The notes: generated from the letters alone by a model not told the origin. A DNA stretch of 64,000 nucleotides from a beta proteobacterium AAP65 (GCA_001295865.1 LJHW01000021.1:28858-92857), one strand, 5' to 3'; numbered from the stretch's first letter, positions 18,159 to 28,015 are shown. Numbers and translations are program-made.

Positions 18159-18866
18159 ATGAACAAGCACCGCATGTCCTTCCGCACCGCGCTGGCCACG
18201 GCCGCGCTGGCAGGCCTGGCCGCCATCACACCGGCCCACGCCGAGGTGCGCCTCACCACGCTGGCCACGCCGCTGACCACCGCGCCCAACCCCGGCGGCG
18301 GCCTCAACGACGGCACGGGTGTGTGGTTCAACGTGCTCACCGGCACCGCCGAAAGCCGCGGCTTTTTCTTCCCCGACCCGCTGTACGCCGACGGCCTGTT
18401 TTTCCTGCTGCTCGACACCGTCACCTACAGCAGCCCCGAGGCCATGATCTTCACGCAGGGCTTTTTCTCGCGCGGCAACGGCGTGGTCTACGAATCGGTG
18501 GACAACCCCAACCCGGCCTGGTTCGGCGAAGGCGCCGTCATCGGCCCGAATACCGGCTACCAGAGCCCGGGCGACGGTTTCCCCGACATCGGCCCGCTCT
18601 TCGGCAACGGCCAGGTGGGCCGCGGCTTCGTGGGCCTGACCATCCGCAACCCCGCCGGCAACAGCGCCAGCGATGTGTTCTACGGCTACGCCGACATCAC
18701 CATCAACCCGAACTTCAGCCTCACGCTCAACGCCTTTGCCTACGAAGACGTGATGGGCCAGGCCATCACCACGCCCGTGCCCGAGCCCACCACCGCGCTG
18801 AGCTTTGGCCTCGGCCTGGCCGGGCTGGCGGGCCTGGCCTGGCGCCGCCGCAAGCCCCTGCGCTGA
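18159..18866 (+). CDS. PEP-CTERM sorted secreted protein
   Basis: The 235-aa product has a signal peptide (~1-27, ending TPAHAEV) and a ~180-residue Gly/Asn/Phe-rich exported domain. At the C-terminus is a classic PEP-CTERM signal: VPEPTT, a hydrophobic helix of about 16 residues and the basic end WRRRKPLR. Such proteins are cut and sorted to the surface by an exosortase, usually in exopolysaccharide-producing Gram-negative bacteria. No exosortase gene is in the window. The domain resembles a choice-of-anchor-like fold but I cannot name it. A nearby start at 18174 (MSFRTA) is also possible. Confidence 0.88.
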   Translation: MNKHRMSFRTALATAALAGLAAITPAHAEVRLTTLATPLTTAPNPGGGLNDGTGVWFNVLTGTAESRGFFFPDPLYADGLFFLLLDTVTYSSPEAMIFTQGFFSRGNGVVYESVDNPNPAWFGEGAVIGPNTGYQSPGDGFPDIGPLFGNGQVGRGFVGLTIRNPAGNSASDVFYGYADITINPNFSLTLNAFAYEDVMGQAITTPVPEPTTALSFGLGLAGLAGLAWRRRKPLR

Positions 18867-18910
18867 GACCCGGCAGGCCCGTCGGCTGCGCGGCCGGCCA
18901 ACCCCTTCCA

Positions 18911-18945
18911 CGCCGCCCCGGCCGCACGTTGCGCCCGGGGCGGCG
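18911..18945. terminator. GC hairpin after the PEP-CTERM gene
   Basis: CGCCGCCCCGG (18911-18921) and CCGGGGCGGCG (18935-18945) form a perfect 11-bp stem with a 13-base loop. No T-tract follows, so its role as a terminator is unsure; it lies between the PEP-CTERM gene and the molybdenum enzyme genes. Confidence 0.35.
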
Positions 18946-18973
18946 ACACTTCAGGCCTGCAGGAGAAATTTGC

Positions 18974-19462
18974 ATGCGCTTGAACGTGAATGGCCGGCCC
19001 CACGAGGTGGACGTCGAGCCCGAAATGCCTTTGTTGTGGGTGCTGCGCGACGAGCTCGGCATCACCGGCCCGAAATACGGTTGTGGCATCGGCTACTGCG
19101 GCGCCTGCACGGTGCACATCGACGGCCAGGCTGTGCGCGCCTGTGTGATGCCCGCGGGCGCGGTGCAAGGCGCCGTCACCACCATCGAAGGCCTGGGCAC
19201 GCCCGAGGCCCTGCACGCCGTGCAGCAGGCCTGGATCACGCACCAGGTGGCCCAGTGCGGCTACTGCCAGTCGGGCCAGATCATGGCCGCGGCGGCGCTG
19301 CTGGCGCGCAATGCCACGCCCAGCGATGCCGACATCGACGACGCCATGGCCAGCCACCTGTGCCGCTGCGGCACCTACCCGCGCATTCGCGCGGCGGTGA
19401 AGACGGCCGCCCAGGCCACGGCGAAAGCCGCAACGCAGGCCAGTGCCGGGGTGTCGAAATGA
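18974..19462 (+). CDS. [2Fe-2S] small subunit of a molybdenum hydroxylase (IorA/CoxS-like)
   Basis: The 162-aa product carries both iron-sulfur clusters of the xanthine oxidase family. The plant-type ferredoxin ligands are in [16 protein letters not shown] (~38-53), followed by a further Cys in VRACVMP. The second cluster uses [10 protein letters not shown] and [11 protein letters not shown]. It shuttles electrons from the molybdenum cofactor of the large subunit encoded next, which it overlaps by ATGA. An AGGAG site at 18961 supports the start. There is no FAD-subunit gene, as in isoquinoline 1-oxidoreductase-type enzymes that pass electrons to a cytochrome. Confidence 0.92.
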   Translation: MRLNVNGRPHEVDVEPEMPLLWVLRDELGITGPKYGCGIGYCGACTVHIDGQAVRACVMPAGAVQGAVTTIEGLGTPEALHAVQQAWITHQVAQCGYCQSGQIMAAAALLARNATPSDADIDDAMASHLCRCGTYPRIRAAVKTAAQATAKAATQASAGVSK

Positions 19463-21693
19463 GCGGCAGCTTGAAACGCCGCGGCTTCCTCATCGCCTCG
19501 GCCGTGCTAGCTGGCGGCGTGGCTTTCGGCACCTACCTCGTGCGCCGCACGCCGGCCAACCCGCTGCTGAACGGGCAGCGCGAAGGCGAGGCCGTGTTCA
19601 ACCCCTGGGTGAAGATCGACGCGCAGGGCATCACGCTCATCGCGCCGCACACCGAGCTGGGGCAGGGCGTGCTGTCGGTGCAGGCCGCACTCATCGCCGA
19701 AGAGCTCGACCTCGCCTGGGGCCAGTTCCAGGTGGAGCCCGGCCCGCCCAGCGCGGCCTACTACAACACCGCGCTGGCCGAAGACCAGGCGCCCTTCCTC
19801 TCCACCGACACCGGCGCTGTGGCCAACGGCGTGCGCGGGGCCATGGGCGCGCTGTTCAAGGTGATGGGCCTGCAGCTCACCGGCGGCTCCAGCACCGTGC
19901 CCGACAGCTTCGACAAGCTGCGCCGCGCCGGCGCCGTGGCGCGCGAGACGCTGAAGCTCGCCGCCGCGAAACAAAGCGGCCTGCCCGTGGCGCAGCTGAA
20001 AACGGCCGACGGCGCCGTGGTGCTGCCCGACGGCCGCCGCATCGCGTACACGGCCCTGGCCGCCGAAGCCGCCAAGATCGAGCCCGTGCAAGACGTGGTG
20101 CTGCGCGAGCCCGCGCAGTGGCGCCTGATCGGCCAGCCCATGCAGCGGCTGGACATCGTGGCCAAGTCCACCGGCACGCTGAAGTTCGGCATCGATTTGC
20201 GGCCCGAAGGCCTGCTGCACGCCGCCGTGAAGGTGAACCCGCGCCAGGGCGGCGCCATGCTGCGCGTGGACACGAAACCGGCCGAAGGCCTGCGCGGCGT
20301 GAAGAAGGTGGTGCCGGTGACGAACGGCATCGCGGTCATCGCCGACAACACCTGGCGCGCCTTCCAGGCCGTGCAGGCGCTGCAACCCGAGTGGGGCCCC
20401 GCGCCTTACCCGGCCGAGCAGGCCGAACACTGGCGCGCGGTGGCCGAGTCTTTCGTGCCCGACCGGCTGGACAAGACCTGGCGCGACATCGGGGCCATCG
20501 ACACCGCGCTCGGCGCCGATGCGCTGAGCGCCGAATACCGCGCGCCCTACGTGGCGCACGCACCGCTGGAGCCGCTGTCGGCCATCTGCCGCTGCACGCC
20601 CGAGCGGGTGGACGTGTGGGTCAGCACCCAGGTGCCGCGTATCGCGCAAGAGAAGGTGGCGCGCATCACCGGCGTGGACGTGGCGGCCGTGTTCCTGCAC
20701 AACCAGCCCGCTGGCGGCAGCTTCGGCCACCGGCTGGAGTTCGAGAACATCACGCTGGTGGCCGAGATCGCGCGGCAGATGCCTGGCGTGCCCATCCAGC
20801 TGACCTTCAGCCGCGAAGAAGACTTCGCGCACGACTTCCCGCGCCAGATCACCATGGCCCGCGGCCGCGGCAGCGTGAAAAACGGGCAGGTGGAAGCGAT
20901 GGCGCTGGACATCGCCTCGGTCTCGGCCAGCGCTTCGCAGATGCAGCGCCTCGGGCAATCGGTGCCCGGGCCCGACATGCAGATCGCCGCCGGCGCCTGG
21001 AACCTGCCCTACAAGTTCCCGCACTTCCGCATGCGCGCCTACCGCGTGCCCGAGCTGGCGCCCACGAGTTCGTGGCGCTCGGTGGGGGCGTCGTCAGCCG
21101 GTTTTTTTGCCGATGGGTTTCTCGACGAGCTGATCCACGCCGCCGGCGCCGACCCGCTGCGCGAACGCCTGCGTCTGGCGCAGGGCACACCGGCGCAGGC
21201 CGTGCTGGAAGCGGTGGCCGAGATGTGCAACTGGCAGGGCGCGCGCCTGGGCCCGGGGCGCGGGCGCGGCGTGGCGTTTGTCGAGTCTTTCGGCGTGCCT
21301 TGCGCGCAGGTGGTGGAGGTGGTGCAGACGCCGCAGGGCCTGCGCATCGAACACGTGTGGGTGGCGCTGGACGTGGGGCGTGTCATCGACCCCGTGAACT
21401 TCGAGAACCAGGTGCAGGGCGCCGTGGTCTGGGGCCTGGGCCACGCGATGAACTGCGAGATCACCTACGCCGACGGCCGCGCGCAGCAGACCAACTTCCC
21501 GGCCCACACCGGCCTGCGCCTGAACCAGTGCCCAGCCATCACCGTGCGCGGGCTGGAGCGCCTGCCGCACGTGCGCGGCGTCGGCGAGCCGCCGGTGCCG
21601 CCGGCCGCGCCGGCCCTGGCCAACGCCATCTTCGCGGCCACGGGGCAGCGGCTGCGCGAGATGCCCTTCAACAAGCAGGTGCAGTTCGCTTGA
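19459..21693 (+). CDS. Molybdopterin-binding large subunit, isoquinoline 1-oxidoreductase-like
   Basis: The 744-aa product starts with a twin-arginine export signal ([16 protein letters not shown]), so the holoenzyme is probably exported folded with its small subunit. It has the molybdopterin-binding motifs of the IorB group: [21 protein letters not shown], the [11 protein letters not shown] segment, [12 protein letters not shown] and the C-terminal [18 protein letters not shown], whose glutamate matches the catalytic base of the family. These enzymes hydroxylate N-heterocycles or oxidise aldehydes; the substrate is unknown here. The gene overlaps the iron-sulfur subunit by 4 bases. No XdhC-type cofactor-insertion gene is adjacent. 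Confidence 0.9.
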   Translation: MSGSLKRRGFLIASAVLAGGVAFGTYLVRRTPANPLLNGQREGEAVFNPWVKIDAQGITLIAPHTELGQGVLSVQAALIAEELDLAWGQFQVEPGPPSAAYYNTALAEDQAPFLSTDTGAVANGVRGAMGALFKVMGLQLTGGSSTVPDSFDKLRRAGAVARETLKLAAAKQSGLPVAQLKTADGAVVLPDGRRIAYTALAAEAAKIEPVQDVVLREPAQWRLIGQPMQRLDIVAKSTGTLKFGIDLRPEGLLHAAVKVNPRQGGAMLRVDTKPAEGLRGVKKVVPVTNGIAVIADNTWRAFQAVQALQPEWGPAPYPAEQAEHWRAVAESFVPDRLDKTWRDIGAIDTALGADALSAEYRAPYVAHAPLEPLSAICRCTPERVDVWVSTQVPRIAQEKVARITGVDVAAVFLHNQPAGGSFGHRLEFENITLVAEIARQMPGVPIQLTFSREEDFAHDFPRQITMARGRGSVKNGQVEAMALDIASVSASASQMQRLGQSVPGPDMQIAAGAWNLPYKFPHFRMRAYRVPELAPTSSWRSVGASSAGFFADGFLDELIHAAGADPLRERLRLAQGTPAQAVLEAVAEMCNWQGARLGPGRGRGVAFVESFGVPCAQVVEVVQTPQGLRIEHVWVALDVGRVIDPVNFENQVQGAVVWGLGHAMNCEITYADGRAQQTNFPAHTGLRLNQCPAITVRGLERLPHVRGVGEPPVPPAAPALANAIFAATGQRLREMPFNKQVQFA

Positions 21694-21705
21694 GCGCCGC
21701 CGGCT

Positions 21706-22203
21706 TCAGGTGATGCGGTAAAGATCGAGCAGCACCCGCTGCGCCTCGCGCTGGCCGCAGGCCAGCGCCATGGTGCGGTTCAGGTGCTGCCAGGCCGGCG
21801 CACCGGTGGTGAACCGCACCAGGGTGCGGAAGAAGTAGGCCTCGCGTGGCACCGCCTCGCCCCGGGCCAGGCGCGCCATCACCTCGGGCGGGCCGTGGCG
21901 CAGGCCGTCGCTCTGCACCTCCACCAGCGCGCCGTCGTCGGTGCGGATGACGTAGTGCGCCGCGATCTCCAGCACGCCGTCGCTGCGCAGCAGTTGCCAA
22001 TCGACGCCGCCCTCGACGAGCGTGCCGTTCAGCTCCGGCCCGACCACCGTGCCGCCGCCCAGCGGCACGTAGCGGCGCTCGCCGCGCGGGGCCGGCCCCA
22101 GGCTGACCAGCGCGCCCACCTCGCAGCAGATGCGGGCCATGGGCAGCAGGGGCGGTGCGGCGGGGAAATCGGGCAGCTCAGGCAAAGCGGGTACGGGCTT
22201 CAT
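21706..22203 (-). CDS. DUF3237-family protein
   Basis: The 165-aa product fits DUF3237: a small beta-barrel-like protein with GALVSLGPAPRGERRYVPLGGG near residue 35, GPELNGTLVEGGVDWQLLRSDGVLEIAAHYVIRTDDGALVEVQS in the middle, and the YFFRTLVRFTTGAPAWQHLNRTM C-terminal block. No catalytic role is established for the family. It is convergent with the molybdenum hydroxylase gene (12 bases apart) and divergent from the LuxR gene 97 bases away. Its place between a hydroxylase and a Bug receptor hints at aromatic or organic acid breakdown, but that is inference. Confidence 0.8.
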   Translation of the reverse strand: MKPVPALPELPDFPAAPPLLPMARICCEVGALVSLGPAPRGERRYVPLGGGTVVGPELNGTLVEGGVDWQLLRSDGVLEIAAHYVIRTDDGALVEVQSDGLRHGPPEVMARLARGEAVPREAYFFRTLVRFTTGAPAWQHLNRTMALACGQREAQRVLLDLYRIT

Positions 22204-22300
22204 GGCGTGGCGGGTAGGCCCCGATGACGAACCGGGGTGTCGGCCCCAATCATCGGGCCCTGCTGCCGGCCGCCTTGTCGGCCCGAAGGATGACGCCGCC

Positions 22301-23125
22301 ATGCACGTGACCTGCCTGCCCCCACCCGCCGATGCACTGCCCATGCAGGCCGCGGCGCGCCTGGTGGGCGCCATCGGCAGCGAGCGTTTTGCCAGCGAAG
22401 CCCTGGCCGCGCTGAACACGCCGCTGCAGGCGGCTTCATGGTCGGTGTACCGCGTGTACGGCGCCGGCCGCGCACCGGTGCTGCACCTCTCGGCCACGGG
22501 CGATGGCGAAGACGTCACGCGCTCGTGTTTTTCGGCTTACGCCGCGGGGCTGTACCGCCGCGACCGCAGCTTCGAGCTGGTGCGCCGCGCCCACCGCCCG
22601 GGCGAGGCCGCGGTGCTGGCCATGCACGCCGACGACGCACCCAACCCCGAGCACCGCGAGGCCATCTACCGCCGCCATGCGCTGGCCGAGCGGCTCTCGG
22701 TGGCCGCGCTCGATGGCGACGGCTCGCTGCTGGCCGTGAACCTGTACCACCACGAGCACCAAGGCCGCTTCAGCGCCGCCGAGCGCGAGCGTTTCTGCGC
22801 CATCGCCCCGGTGGTGCTGGCCTCGGTGCGCAAGCAGCTCGACTGGCAGGCGATGGCGCCGCCGGCGCCGCCCGAGCCCCGCGCGGCGCTGGCCGCCGCC
22901 TGCCCGGCACTGACCGCGCGCGAACTCGATGTCTGCGAACGTCTGCTGCGCGGCCTGAGCCACGACGGCATCGCTGCCGACCTCGGCCTCTCGGTGCCCA
23001 CCGTCAAGACCTACCGCGCCCGCGCCTTCGAGCGCCTGGGCCTGCACTTCCGCAGCGAACTCTTCGCGCGTTTCGGCGGCGCCGGCCCGGCGCCGCGGCC
23101 GCCGCACTGTCGGCCTCTCGGATGA
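22301..23125 (+). CDS. LuxR-type helix-turn-helix transcriptional regulator
   Basis: The 274-aa product has a C-terminal LuxR/GerE DNA-binding domain near residues 205-260 (LTARELDVCERLLRGLSHDG, IAADLGLSVPTVKTYRARAFERL). The ~190-residue N-terminus is not a recognised autoinducer domain and has no receiver phosphoacceptor, so what it senses is unknown. GAAGGA at 22285-22290 is a fair ribosome binding site for the ATG at 22301. It precedes the Bug receptor gene by 59 bases in the same direction and faces away from DUF3237, and may regulate both. Confidence 0.85.
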   Translation: MHVTCLPPPADALPMQAAARLVGAIGSERFASEALAALNTPLQAASWSVYRVYGAGRAPVLHLSATGDGEDVTRSCFSAYAAGLYRRDRSFELVRRAHRPGEAAVLAMHADDAPNPEHREAIYRRHALAERLSVAALDGDGSLLAVNLYHHEHQGRFSAAERERFCAIAPVVLASVRKQLDWQAMAPPAPPEPRAALAAACPALTARELDVCERLLRGLSHDGIAADLGLSVPTVKTYRARAFERLGLHFRSELFARFGGAGPAPRPPHCRPLG

Positions 23126-23184
23126 CAGCCGGCGCGCAGTGGCGCGCCGACACTGCAGGCCCCCTCGACGCAGGAGACCTGTCC

Positions 23185-24180
23185 ATGCCCGCACCCACCC
23201 GCCGTGCCGCCCTGGCCGCGGCCCTTGCCGCCACCACCGCCGCCAGCCTGGGCCTGCTGCCGCTGGCCGCCAGCGCCCAGGCCTACCCCGAGCGCCCGGT
23301 GCGCCTGACGGCCGGCTTCCCGCCCGGCACCGCGCCCGACGTCGCCGCGCGCCTCATCGGCCAGAAGCTGGGCGAGCTGCTCAAGCAGCAGGTGGTCATC
23401 GAGAACAAACCCGGCGCCGGCGGGCAGATCGCCACCCAGGCCGTGGCCAAGGCCCGCGCCGACGGCTACGAACTGCTGCTGGGCGAGGTGGGCTCCATCG
23501 CCATCGCCCCGGCCGCGTTCAGCAAGCTGCCTTACGACCCGTCGAAGGAGCTGGTGGCCGTGGCCGAGGTGGTGCGCTCGGACTTCCTGCTCGTGGTGCC
23601 GGCGAACTCGCCCGCGCTGACGCTGGCCGATTTCATTAAGGCCGCCAAGGCCAAGGCCGACCGCGTCAACTTCGCCACCTTCGGCGCGGGCTCGCCGGGG
23701 CACTTCGGTGCCGAGATGCTGGGGGAAGCGGCCGGCTTCAAGGTCGAACCCATCCACTACCGCGCCACCGGCGACGCCGTGACCGGCATCGTGGCCGGTG
23801 ATGTCTCGGGCGCGTTTGTCTCCACCGCGCTGGGCGTGGCGCAGATCAAGGGCGGCAAGATGCGCGCGCTGGCCACCACGGCGCCGCAGCGCTCCACGCT
23901 GCTGCCCGAGGTGCCCACCTTCGCCGAGGCCGGCCTGCCCAAGGTCGACTTCTCGGCCTGGTTCGCGATCTTTGCGCCTGCGGGCACGCCGGCCCCGGTG
24001 CTGGACACCCTCTCGCGCCAGCTGGTGGCGGCGCTGCAATCGCCCGACCTCAAGACCAAGCTGGTGGAAGCCGGCTTCAGCGTGACCGGCCGCTCGCGGG
24101 CCGAGACCGAAGCGATGGTGAAAGCCGAGACGCAGCGCTGGGCGGCGGTGGTGAAGGCCACCGGCTTCAAGGGCGACTGA
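23185..24180 (+). CDS. Bug/TctC-family periplasmic solute-binding protein
   Basis: The 331-aa product has a signal peptide (~1-32, ending AASAQA) with a weak twin-arginine look. Next are the hallmarks of the Bordetella uptake gene family: YPERPVRLTAGFPPGTAPDVAARLIG, IENKPGAGGQIATQAVAKA, YDPSKELVAVAEVVR and EVPTFAEAGLP. These bind carboxylates or amino acids in the periplasm. No TctA/TctB membrane genes are adjacent, which is common for orphan Bug proteins. CAGGAG at 23171-23176 supports the start. It may be co-transcribed with the LuxR gene. Confidence 0.92.
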   Translation: MPAPTRRAALAAALAATTAASLGLLPLAASAQAYPERPVRLTAGFPPGTAPDVAARLIGQKLGELLKQQVVIENKPGAGGQIATQAVAKARADGYELLLGEVGSIAIAPAAFSKLPYDPSKELVAVAEVVRSDFLLVVPANSPALTLADFIKAAKAKADRVNFATFGAGSPGHFGAEMLGEAAGFKVEPIHYRATGDAVTGIVAGDVSGAFVSTALGVAQIKGGKMRALATTAPQRSTLLPEVPTFAEAGLPKVDFSAWFAIFAPAGTPAPVLDTLSRQLVAALQSPDLKTKLVEAGFSVTGRSRAETEAMVKAETQRWAAVVKATGFKGD

Positions 24181-24239
24181 AGGCGCGGCGTAGGGCCGTG
24201 CGCCCCGGCTGCTCCGCGGGGCGGGCTGCGCCGGGCCCC

Positions 24240-24245
24240 TACAGT
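24240..24245 (+). promoter_or_regulatory. Candidate -10 box TACAGT
   Basis: TACAGT stands 35 bases before the ankyrin gene start, in the same position as the TAGA-type hexamers at 8963 and 25127. No -35 box is clear. Confidence 0.3.
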
Positions 24246-24279
24246 CGGGCCCCATCGTCGCAAAGGGGGGTGCCGGGCC

Positions 24280-24651
24280 ATGTCCGGAGGCAACTGGAAA
24301 GAGATGTTCGACGCCGCATGCCGCGGCGACCAGGACCTGGTGGCCTACCACGTGCAGGCGGGCGTCGACATCGACTACGCCCACCCCGAGTTCCTCGCCA
24401 CCCCGTTGGTGGCCTGCATCCTGGCGCGGCAGGAGGCGGTGGCGCTCTACCTGCTGGCGCAGGGCGCCAACCCGCGGCTGTGGTCGGAGTTCGACGCCCT
24501 CACGCCGCTGCAGGCGGCCCGGCAGGCCGGCCTGCCGGCGGTGGAGCGGGCCCTGCTCGCGCAGGGCGTGCCGCCGCTGCCGGAAGCACAGCCCGCTCCA
24601 CCACCGGCGCGCGGCTGGGTGGCCCGCCTGCTGAACCGCCGCAGCGCATGA
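24280..24651 (+). CDS. Small ankyrin-repeat protein
   Basis: The 123-aa product has about two or three ankyrin-like repeats: MFDAACRGDQDLVAYHVQAGVDIDY, then TPLVACILARQEAVALYLLAQGANP, then TPLQAARQAGLPAVERALLAQG. The first and last keep the usual TPLxxA and helix-turn-helix spacing. The end is proline-rich (PPLPEAQPAPPPARG) followed by a short basic helix. Ankyrin proteins bind other proteins; no partner is evident. Its stop overlaps the GNAT gene start (ATGA), so they are co-translated. There is no signal peptide. Confidence 0.75.
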   Translation: MSGGNWKEMFDAACRGDQDLVAYHVQAGVDIDYAHPEFLATPLVACILARQEAVALYLLAQGANPRLWSEFDALTPLQAARQAGLPAVERALLAQGVPPLPEAQPAPPPARGWVARLLNRRSA

Positions 24652-25100
24652 CGCCGCACTACCGGCCTGCCACGCCCGCCGACGCCGCCGCGTGCATCCG
24701 GCTGCGCGGGCTGACGCGCGAAAACGCCGTCTCCGCGCAGCGCCTGGCCGGCCTGGGCATCACCGCAGCCTCGTGGGGCGAGGGCATACGCTCGGGCGCG
24801 CTGCCGGGCTGGGTGTGCGAGCTCGGCGGCGAGATGGCCGGCTATGGCTTCGGCGACGCCGCCAGCGGCGAGGTGGTGGTGCTGGCGCTGCTGCCCCACG
24901 CCGAAGGCCTCGGCATCGGCCGCACCCTGCTCGCACGCGTGGTGGCGCTGCTGCAGGCGCAGGGCCACCGCCGCCTCTTCCTCGGCTGCGCGGCCGACCC
25001 GGCGGTGCGTTCGCACGGCTTCTACCGCCACCTGGGCTGGCGCAGCACGGGCACGGTCGACGCCCACGGCGACGAGGTGCTCGAGCTGCACCTGCCCTGA
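24648..25100 (+). CDS. GNAT-family N-acetyltransferase
   Basis: The 150-aa product begins with the GNAT beta-strand YRPATPADAAACIRLRG and contains the acetyl-CoA-binding motif VLALLPHAEGLGIGRTLLARVV (~84-105; R/Q-x-x-G-x-G/A pattern as EGLGIG). FYRHLGWRSTGTVDAHGDE near the C-terminus is the usual substrate-side closing strand. It would move an acetyl group from acetyl-CoA to an amine, but the substrate cannot be named. Start overlaps the ankyrin stop. It was read in this frame because the ATG at 24648 begins exactly at the family N-terminus. Confidence 0.88.
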   Translation: MTPHYRPATPADAAACIRLRGLTRENAVSAQRLAGLGITAASWGEGIRSGALPGWVCELGGEMAGYGFGDAASGEVVVLALLPHAEGLGIGRTLLARVVALLQAQGHRRLFLGCAADPAVRSHGFYRHLGWRSTGTVDAHGDEVLELHLP

Positions 25101-25126
25101 GCCGGGCGGGGCCGTGGGCCGGCCCG

Positions 25127-25132
25127 TAGACT
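25127..25132 (+). promoter_or_regulatory. Candidate -10 box TAGACT of the MoxR/VWA block
   Basis: TAGACT lies 40 bases before the SWIM-protein start, matching the recurrent hexamers of this window. No clear -35 element is present. Confidence 0.3.
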
Positions 25133-25171
25133 CCGGCGCCAGGGAGACTTCCACACCAAGGCCGGCCCACG

Positions 25172-26494
25172 ATGCTGACCACCGATTCCGTGCTGGCGCT
25201 GGCGCCTGACGAGGCCTCGGCCAAGGCGGCCCGCGGGCTGGTGGCGCCTTCGAAATGGCCGCTGCGCGGCGCCGACGATCGCGCCGTCTGGGGCGAGTGC
25301 CAGGGCAGCGGCAGCAAGCCCTACCAGACGCAGGTGGACCTGGCCGGCCCGGCCTTTCGCTGCAGCTGCCCCAGCCGCAAATTCCCCTGCAAACACGGCC
25401 TGGCGCTGCTGCTGATGCAGGTGGCCGATGGCGCGGCCTTCGCCGGCGGCCCGCCGCCCGCCTGGGTGAGCGAATGGCTGGCCACGCGCGCCGAGAAGGC
25501 GCAGAAGCAGGAAGCGCGCGCCGCGGCGGCCACGGCCCAGCCCGACACCCCCGCCGACCCCGAAGCCGCCGCGCGCCGCGAGGCGCAGCGCTGGCAACGC
25601 ATCGACCACGCCGGCGCCGACCTGGCGCGCTGGCTGGCCGATCAACTGCAGCAAGGCCTGGGCGCGCTGAACCCGGCCACCGTGGCCGCCTGGGCCACGG
25701 TGGCTGCGCGCCTGGTGGACGCGCAGGCCCCGGGCCTGGCGCAGCGGGTGCGAGACGCCGCCGCGCACATCGGCGAGGCCCCTGAACACACGCTGGCCCG
25801 CCTGGGCCTGCTGCAGCTGGCCTGCGAAGGCTTGGCGCGGCGCAGCAGCCTGCCGGCGCTCGAGCAGGCCGACCTGCGCACCCTGGTGGGCTGGCCGCTG
25901 GACCGCACGGAGGTGCTGGCCCGCGGCACACCGGTGGCCGACCGCTGGTGCGTGCTGGCGGTGGCGCAGGACGAACGTGAACCCAAGCTCACCGAGCGCC
26001 GCGTCTGGCTGCACGGCCACACGAGCGGCCGGCGCGCGCTGCTGCTGGAGCATGCCTACGCCGGCAAGGGTTTCGAACAGGGCTGGGTGGCGGGTGTGGA
26101 CGTGCAGGCGACACTGGTCTTCTACCCCTCGGCCGCGCCGCTGCGTGCGTTGTGCGAAGCGCCCCCGGTGCCGGTGGGCGTGGCCACGCTGCCGGCGCCC
26201 GAAGACGAGTGGCAGCGCCTGGCCGAACGTGTGGCCGCCAACCCCTATGTGCCGCTGCACCCGGTGCTGTGGCGCGATGCCGTGCTGGTGCAGGCCGGCG
26301 GCTGGCAGGCCATCGCCAGCGGCCGCGCTTTCCCGCTGGCCTTGAACGACGACGAGGCCTGGACCCTGCAGGCGCGCAGCGGCGGCCAGCCGCTGCAACT
26401 GGCCGGCGAGTGGGACGGCCGCCGCGGCACGCTGCTCACCGCGTGGGCGGCGCCAGGCACACCGCCGCTGTGGCAACGGGGGGCCGCCGGATGA
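25172..26494 (+). CDS. SWIM zinc-finger protein, first gene of a MoxR/VWA block
   Basis: The 440-aa product has an N-terminal SWIM finger: Cys64-x-Cys66, six residues, Cys73-x-His75 (CSCPSRKFPCKH), preceded by the typical GSGSKPYQTQVDL strand. SWIM fingers bind nucleic acid or protein. The long C-terminal part (~110-440) is helical at first, then mixed, with no enzyme motif I recognise. It overlaps the DUF5691 gene by ATGA and heads a five-gene series in one direction. SWIM proteins commonly precede DUF5691, MoxR ATPase and VWA genes, so a role as substrate- or DNA-recognition part of that system is inferred. Confidence 0.85.
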   Translation: MLTTDSVLALAPDEASAKAARGLVAPSKWPLRGADDRAVWGECQGSGSKPYQTQVDLAGPAFRCSCPSRKFPCKHGLALLLMQVADGAAFAGGPPPAWVSEWLATRAEKAQKQEARAAAATAQPDTPADPEAAARREAQRWQRIDHAGADLARWLADQLQQGLGALNPATVAAWATVAARLVDAQAPGLAQRVRDAAAHIGEAPEHTLARLGLLQLACEGLARRSSLPALEQADLRTLVGWPLDRTEVLARGTPVADRWCVLAVAQDEREPKLTERRVWLHGHTSGRRALLLEHAYAGKGFEQGWVAGVDVQATLVFYPSAAPLRALCEAPPVPVGVATLPAPEDEWQRLAERVAANPYVPLHPVLWRDAVLVQAGGWQAIASGRAFPLALNDDEAWTLQARSGGQPLQLAGEWDGRRGTLLTAWAAPGTPPLWQRGAAG

Positions 26495-28005
26495 GCGCCT
26501 GGGCCCCGCTGCTGCCACCCGCGCTGGTGGGCACCGAACGCCACAGCGGCGCCTGGCCGCCGGCCGGGGGCTGGCCTGCCGAGGTGGGTGCGCTGCTGCA
26601 GGCCGCCAGCGCCGCCCCGGCCCGGGCCACGGGGCTGCTGCGCGCCGCCGGTGTGCTGGCCGTGGTGCAGACCGCCAGCGAGTTCGGCCAGGCCTGGACA
26701 GCGCCGCTGCCCACGCCCGCGCCAGCCGAGACCCAGCCCATCGCGCCTGACGAACCCTTACTCGGCTGGCTGTTGCGCGAAGGCGTGCCGCGCGTGCAGC
26801 ACGAACTGCTGGCCGTGCTGGCCGCGCGCGGGCAGGTGCTGCCTGGCGCCTGGCTGCCCGCAGCGCTGGAGCTGGGCCGGCGCAGCACCGCGCTGCGCGC
26901 GCCGGTGGCCGCCGTGCTGGGCGCGCGCGGCGCCTGGCTGGCCGCGCAGCGTGAGGACTGGCGCTGGGCCGCCAGCACCGCCACCGCCGATGACGGCGAA
27001 GCCGCCTGGACCGAAGGCACGCTGGTGCAGCGCAGCGCCTGGCTGCGCCAGCAGCGCGGCCACGCCCCTGCCGCGGCGCGTGAACGCCTGGCCGCGGCCT
27101 TGCCCGAGCTGCCGGCCAACGAACGCGCCGAACTTCTGGCCACGCTTGCCACGGGCCTGAGCGATGCCGACGAAGCCCTGCTCGACACCCTGCTGCAAGA
27201 CCGCAGCCGCGAGGTGCGCCAGACCGCCGCCGCGCTGCTGCAGCGCCTGCCGGGCAGCGCCTACGCCGCACGCGCCATCGCCACCATCGAAGCGCTGCTG
27301 AAGCAGGAACGCGTGCTGCTGCGCAAGCGCTGGCTGATCGAACCACCGGCCACGGTGCCCGCCACCGACCCGGCCCGCCCCAAGCACGAGCCGCTGGGCG
27401 AACGCGCCTGGTGGCTCTACATGGCAGCGCGCCAGGTGCCGCTGGCCTGGTGGCCGCAGCACCTGGGCCAGACGCCGGCCGAACTGCTGCGCTGGGCCGA
27501 GAGCACCGACTGGGCCGATGCCTTGCACCGCGCCTGGCGCGATGCCTTGTTCGCCGCGCCCGAGCCCGCCTGGTGCGCCGCCTTCCTGCGCCACTGGCCG
27601 CGCGGCGCCGGCCCCGACCAGCGCGCCGCGGTGCTGGCCCTGCTGCCGCTGCCCGAGCGTGAGGCCCACTGGCAGGCCCAGCTCGACGCCGACCCACCCT
27701 TGCCCGATGCCCTGCTGATGCAGCTGGGCGCCGGCTGCCCGAGCCCGCAGCACCTCTCGCTGCCGCTCTCGCAGCGCGTGGCCGCGGGGCTGTGCCAGCG
27801 CCTGGCGCAAGGCCACCTCGCCACCGACTGGCCGCTGCGCGAGCACCTCGCCGACATCACCGGCCTGCTGCACCCGTCGGCCCTGCCGCCGCTGCGCAGC
27901 CTGACGCACCACCCCGACGACACGCCCGCCGTGACGGCGCTGCTGCACACCGTGCAGCGCATCGCCACCGCCCGCGGCCTGCTGCACGCGGCAGGCAGCC
28001 CTTGA
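26491..28005 (+). CDS. DUF5691-family protein
   Basis: The 504-aa product is helical with HEAT-like stretches, e.g. ERAELLATLATGLSDADEALLDTLLQDRSREVRQTAAALLQRLPGS read over ~208-260 and DADPPLPDALLMQLGAG near the end. The N-terminus GTERH and the pattern ALLxxxxA fit DUF5691 as I remember it next to SWIM genes. There is no signal peptide, membrane helix or catalytic motif, so it is likely a cytoplasmic scaffold. It is joined to the SWIM gene by an ATGA overlap and stands 10 bases before the MoxR gene, so the block is one transcript. Confidence 0.75.
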   Translation: MSAWAPLLPPALVGTERHSGAWPPAGGWPAEVGALLQAASAAPARATGLLRAAGVLAVVQTASEFGQAWTAPLPTPAPAETQPIAPDEPLLGWLLREGVPRVQHELLAVLAARGQVLPGAWLPAALELGRRSTALRAPVAAVLGARGAWLAAQREDWRWAASTATADDGEAAWTEGTLVQRSAWLRQQRGHAPAAARERLAAALPELPANERAELLATLATGLSDADEALLDTLLQDRSREVRQTAAALLQRLPGSAYAARAIATIEALLKQERVLLRKRWLIEPPATVPATDPARPKHEPLGERAWWLYMAARQVPLAWWPQHLGQTPAELLRWAESTDWADALHRAWRDALFAAPEPAWCAAFLRHWPRGAGPDQRAAVLALLPLPEREAHWQAQLDADPPLPDALLMQLGAGCPSPQHLSLPLSQRVAAGLCQRLAQGHLATDWPLREHLADITGLLHPSALPPLRSLTHHPDDTPAVTALLHTVQRIATARGLLHAAGSP

Positions 28006-28015
28006 ACCCGCTTCG

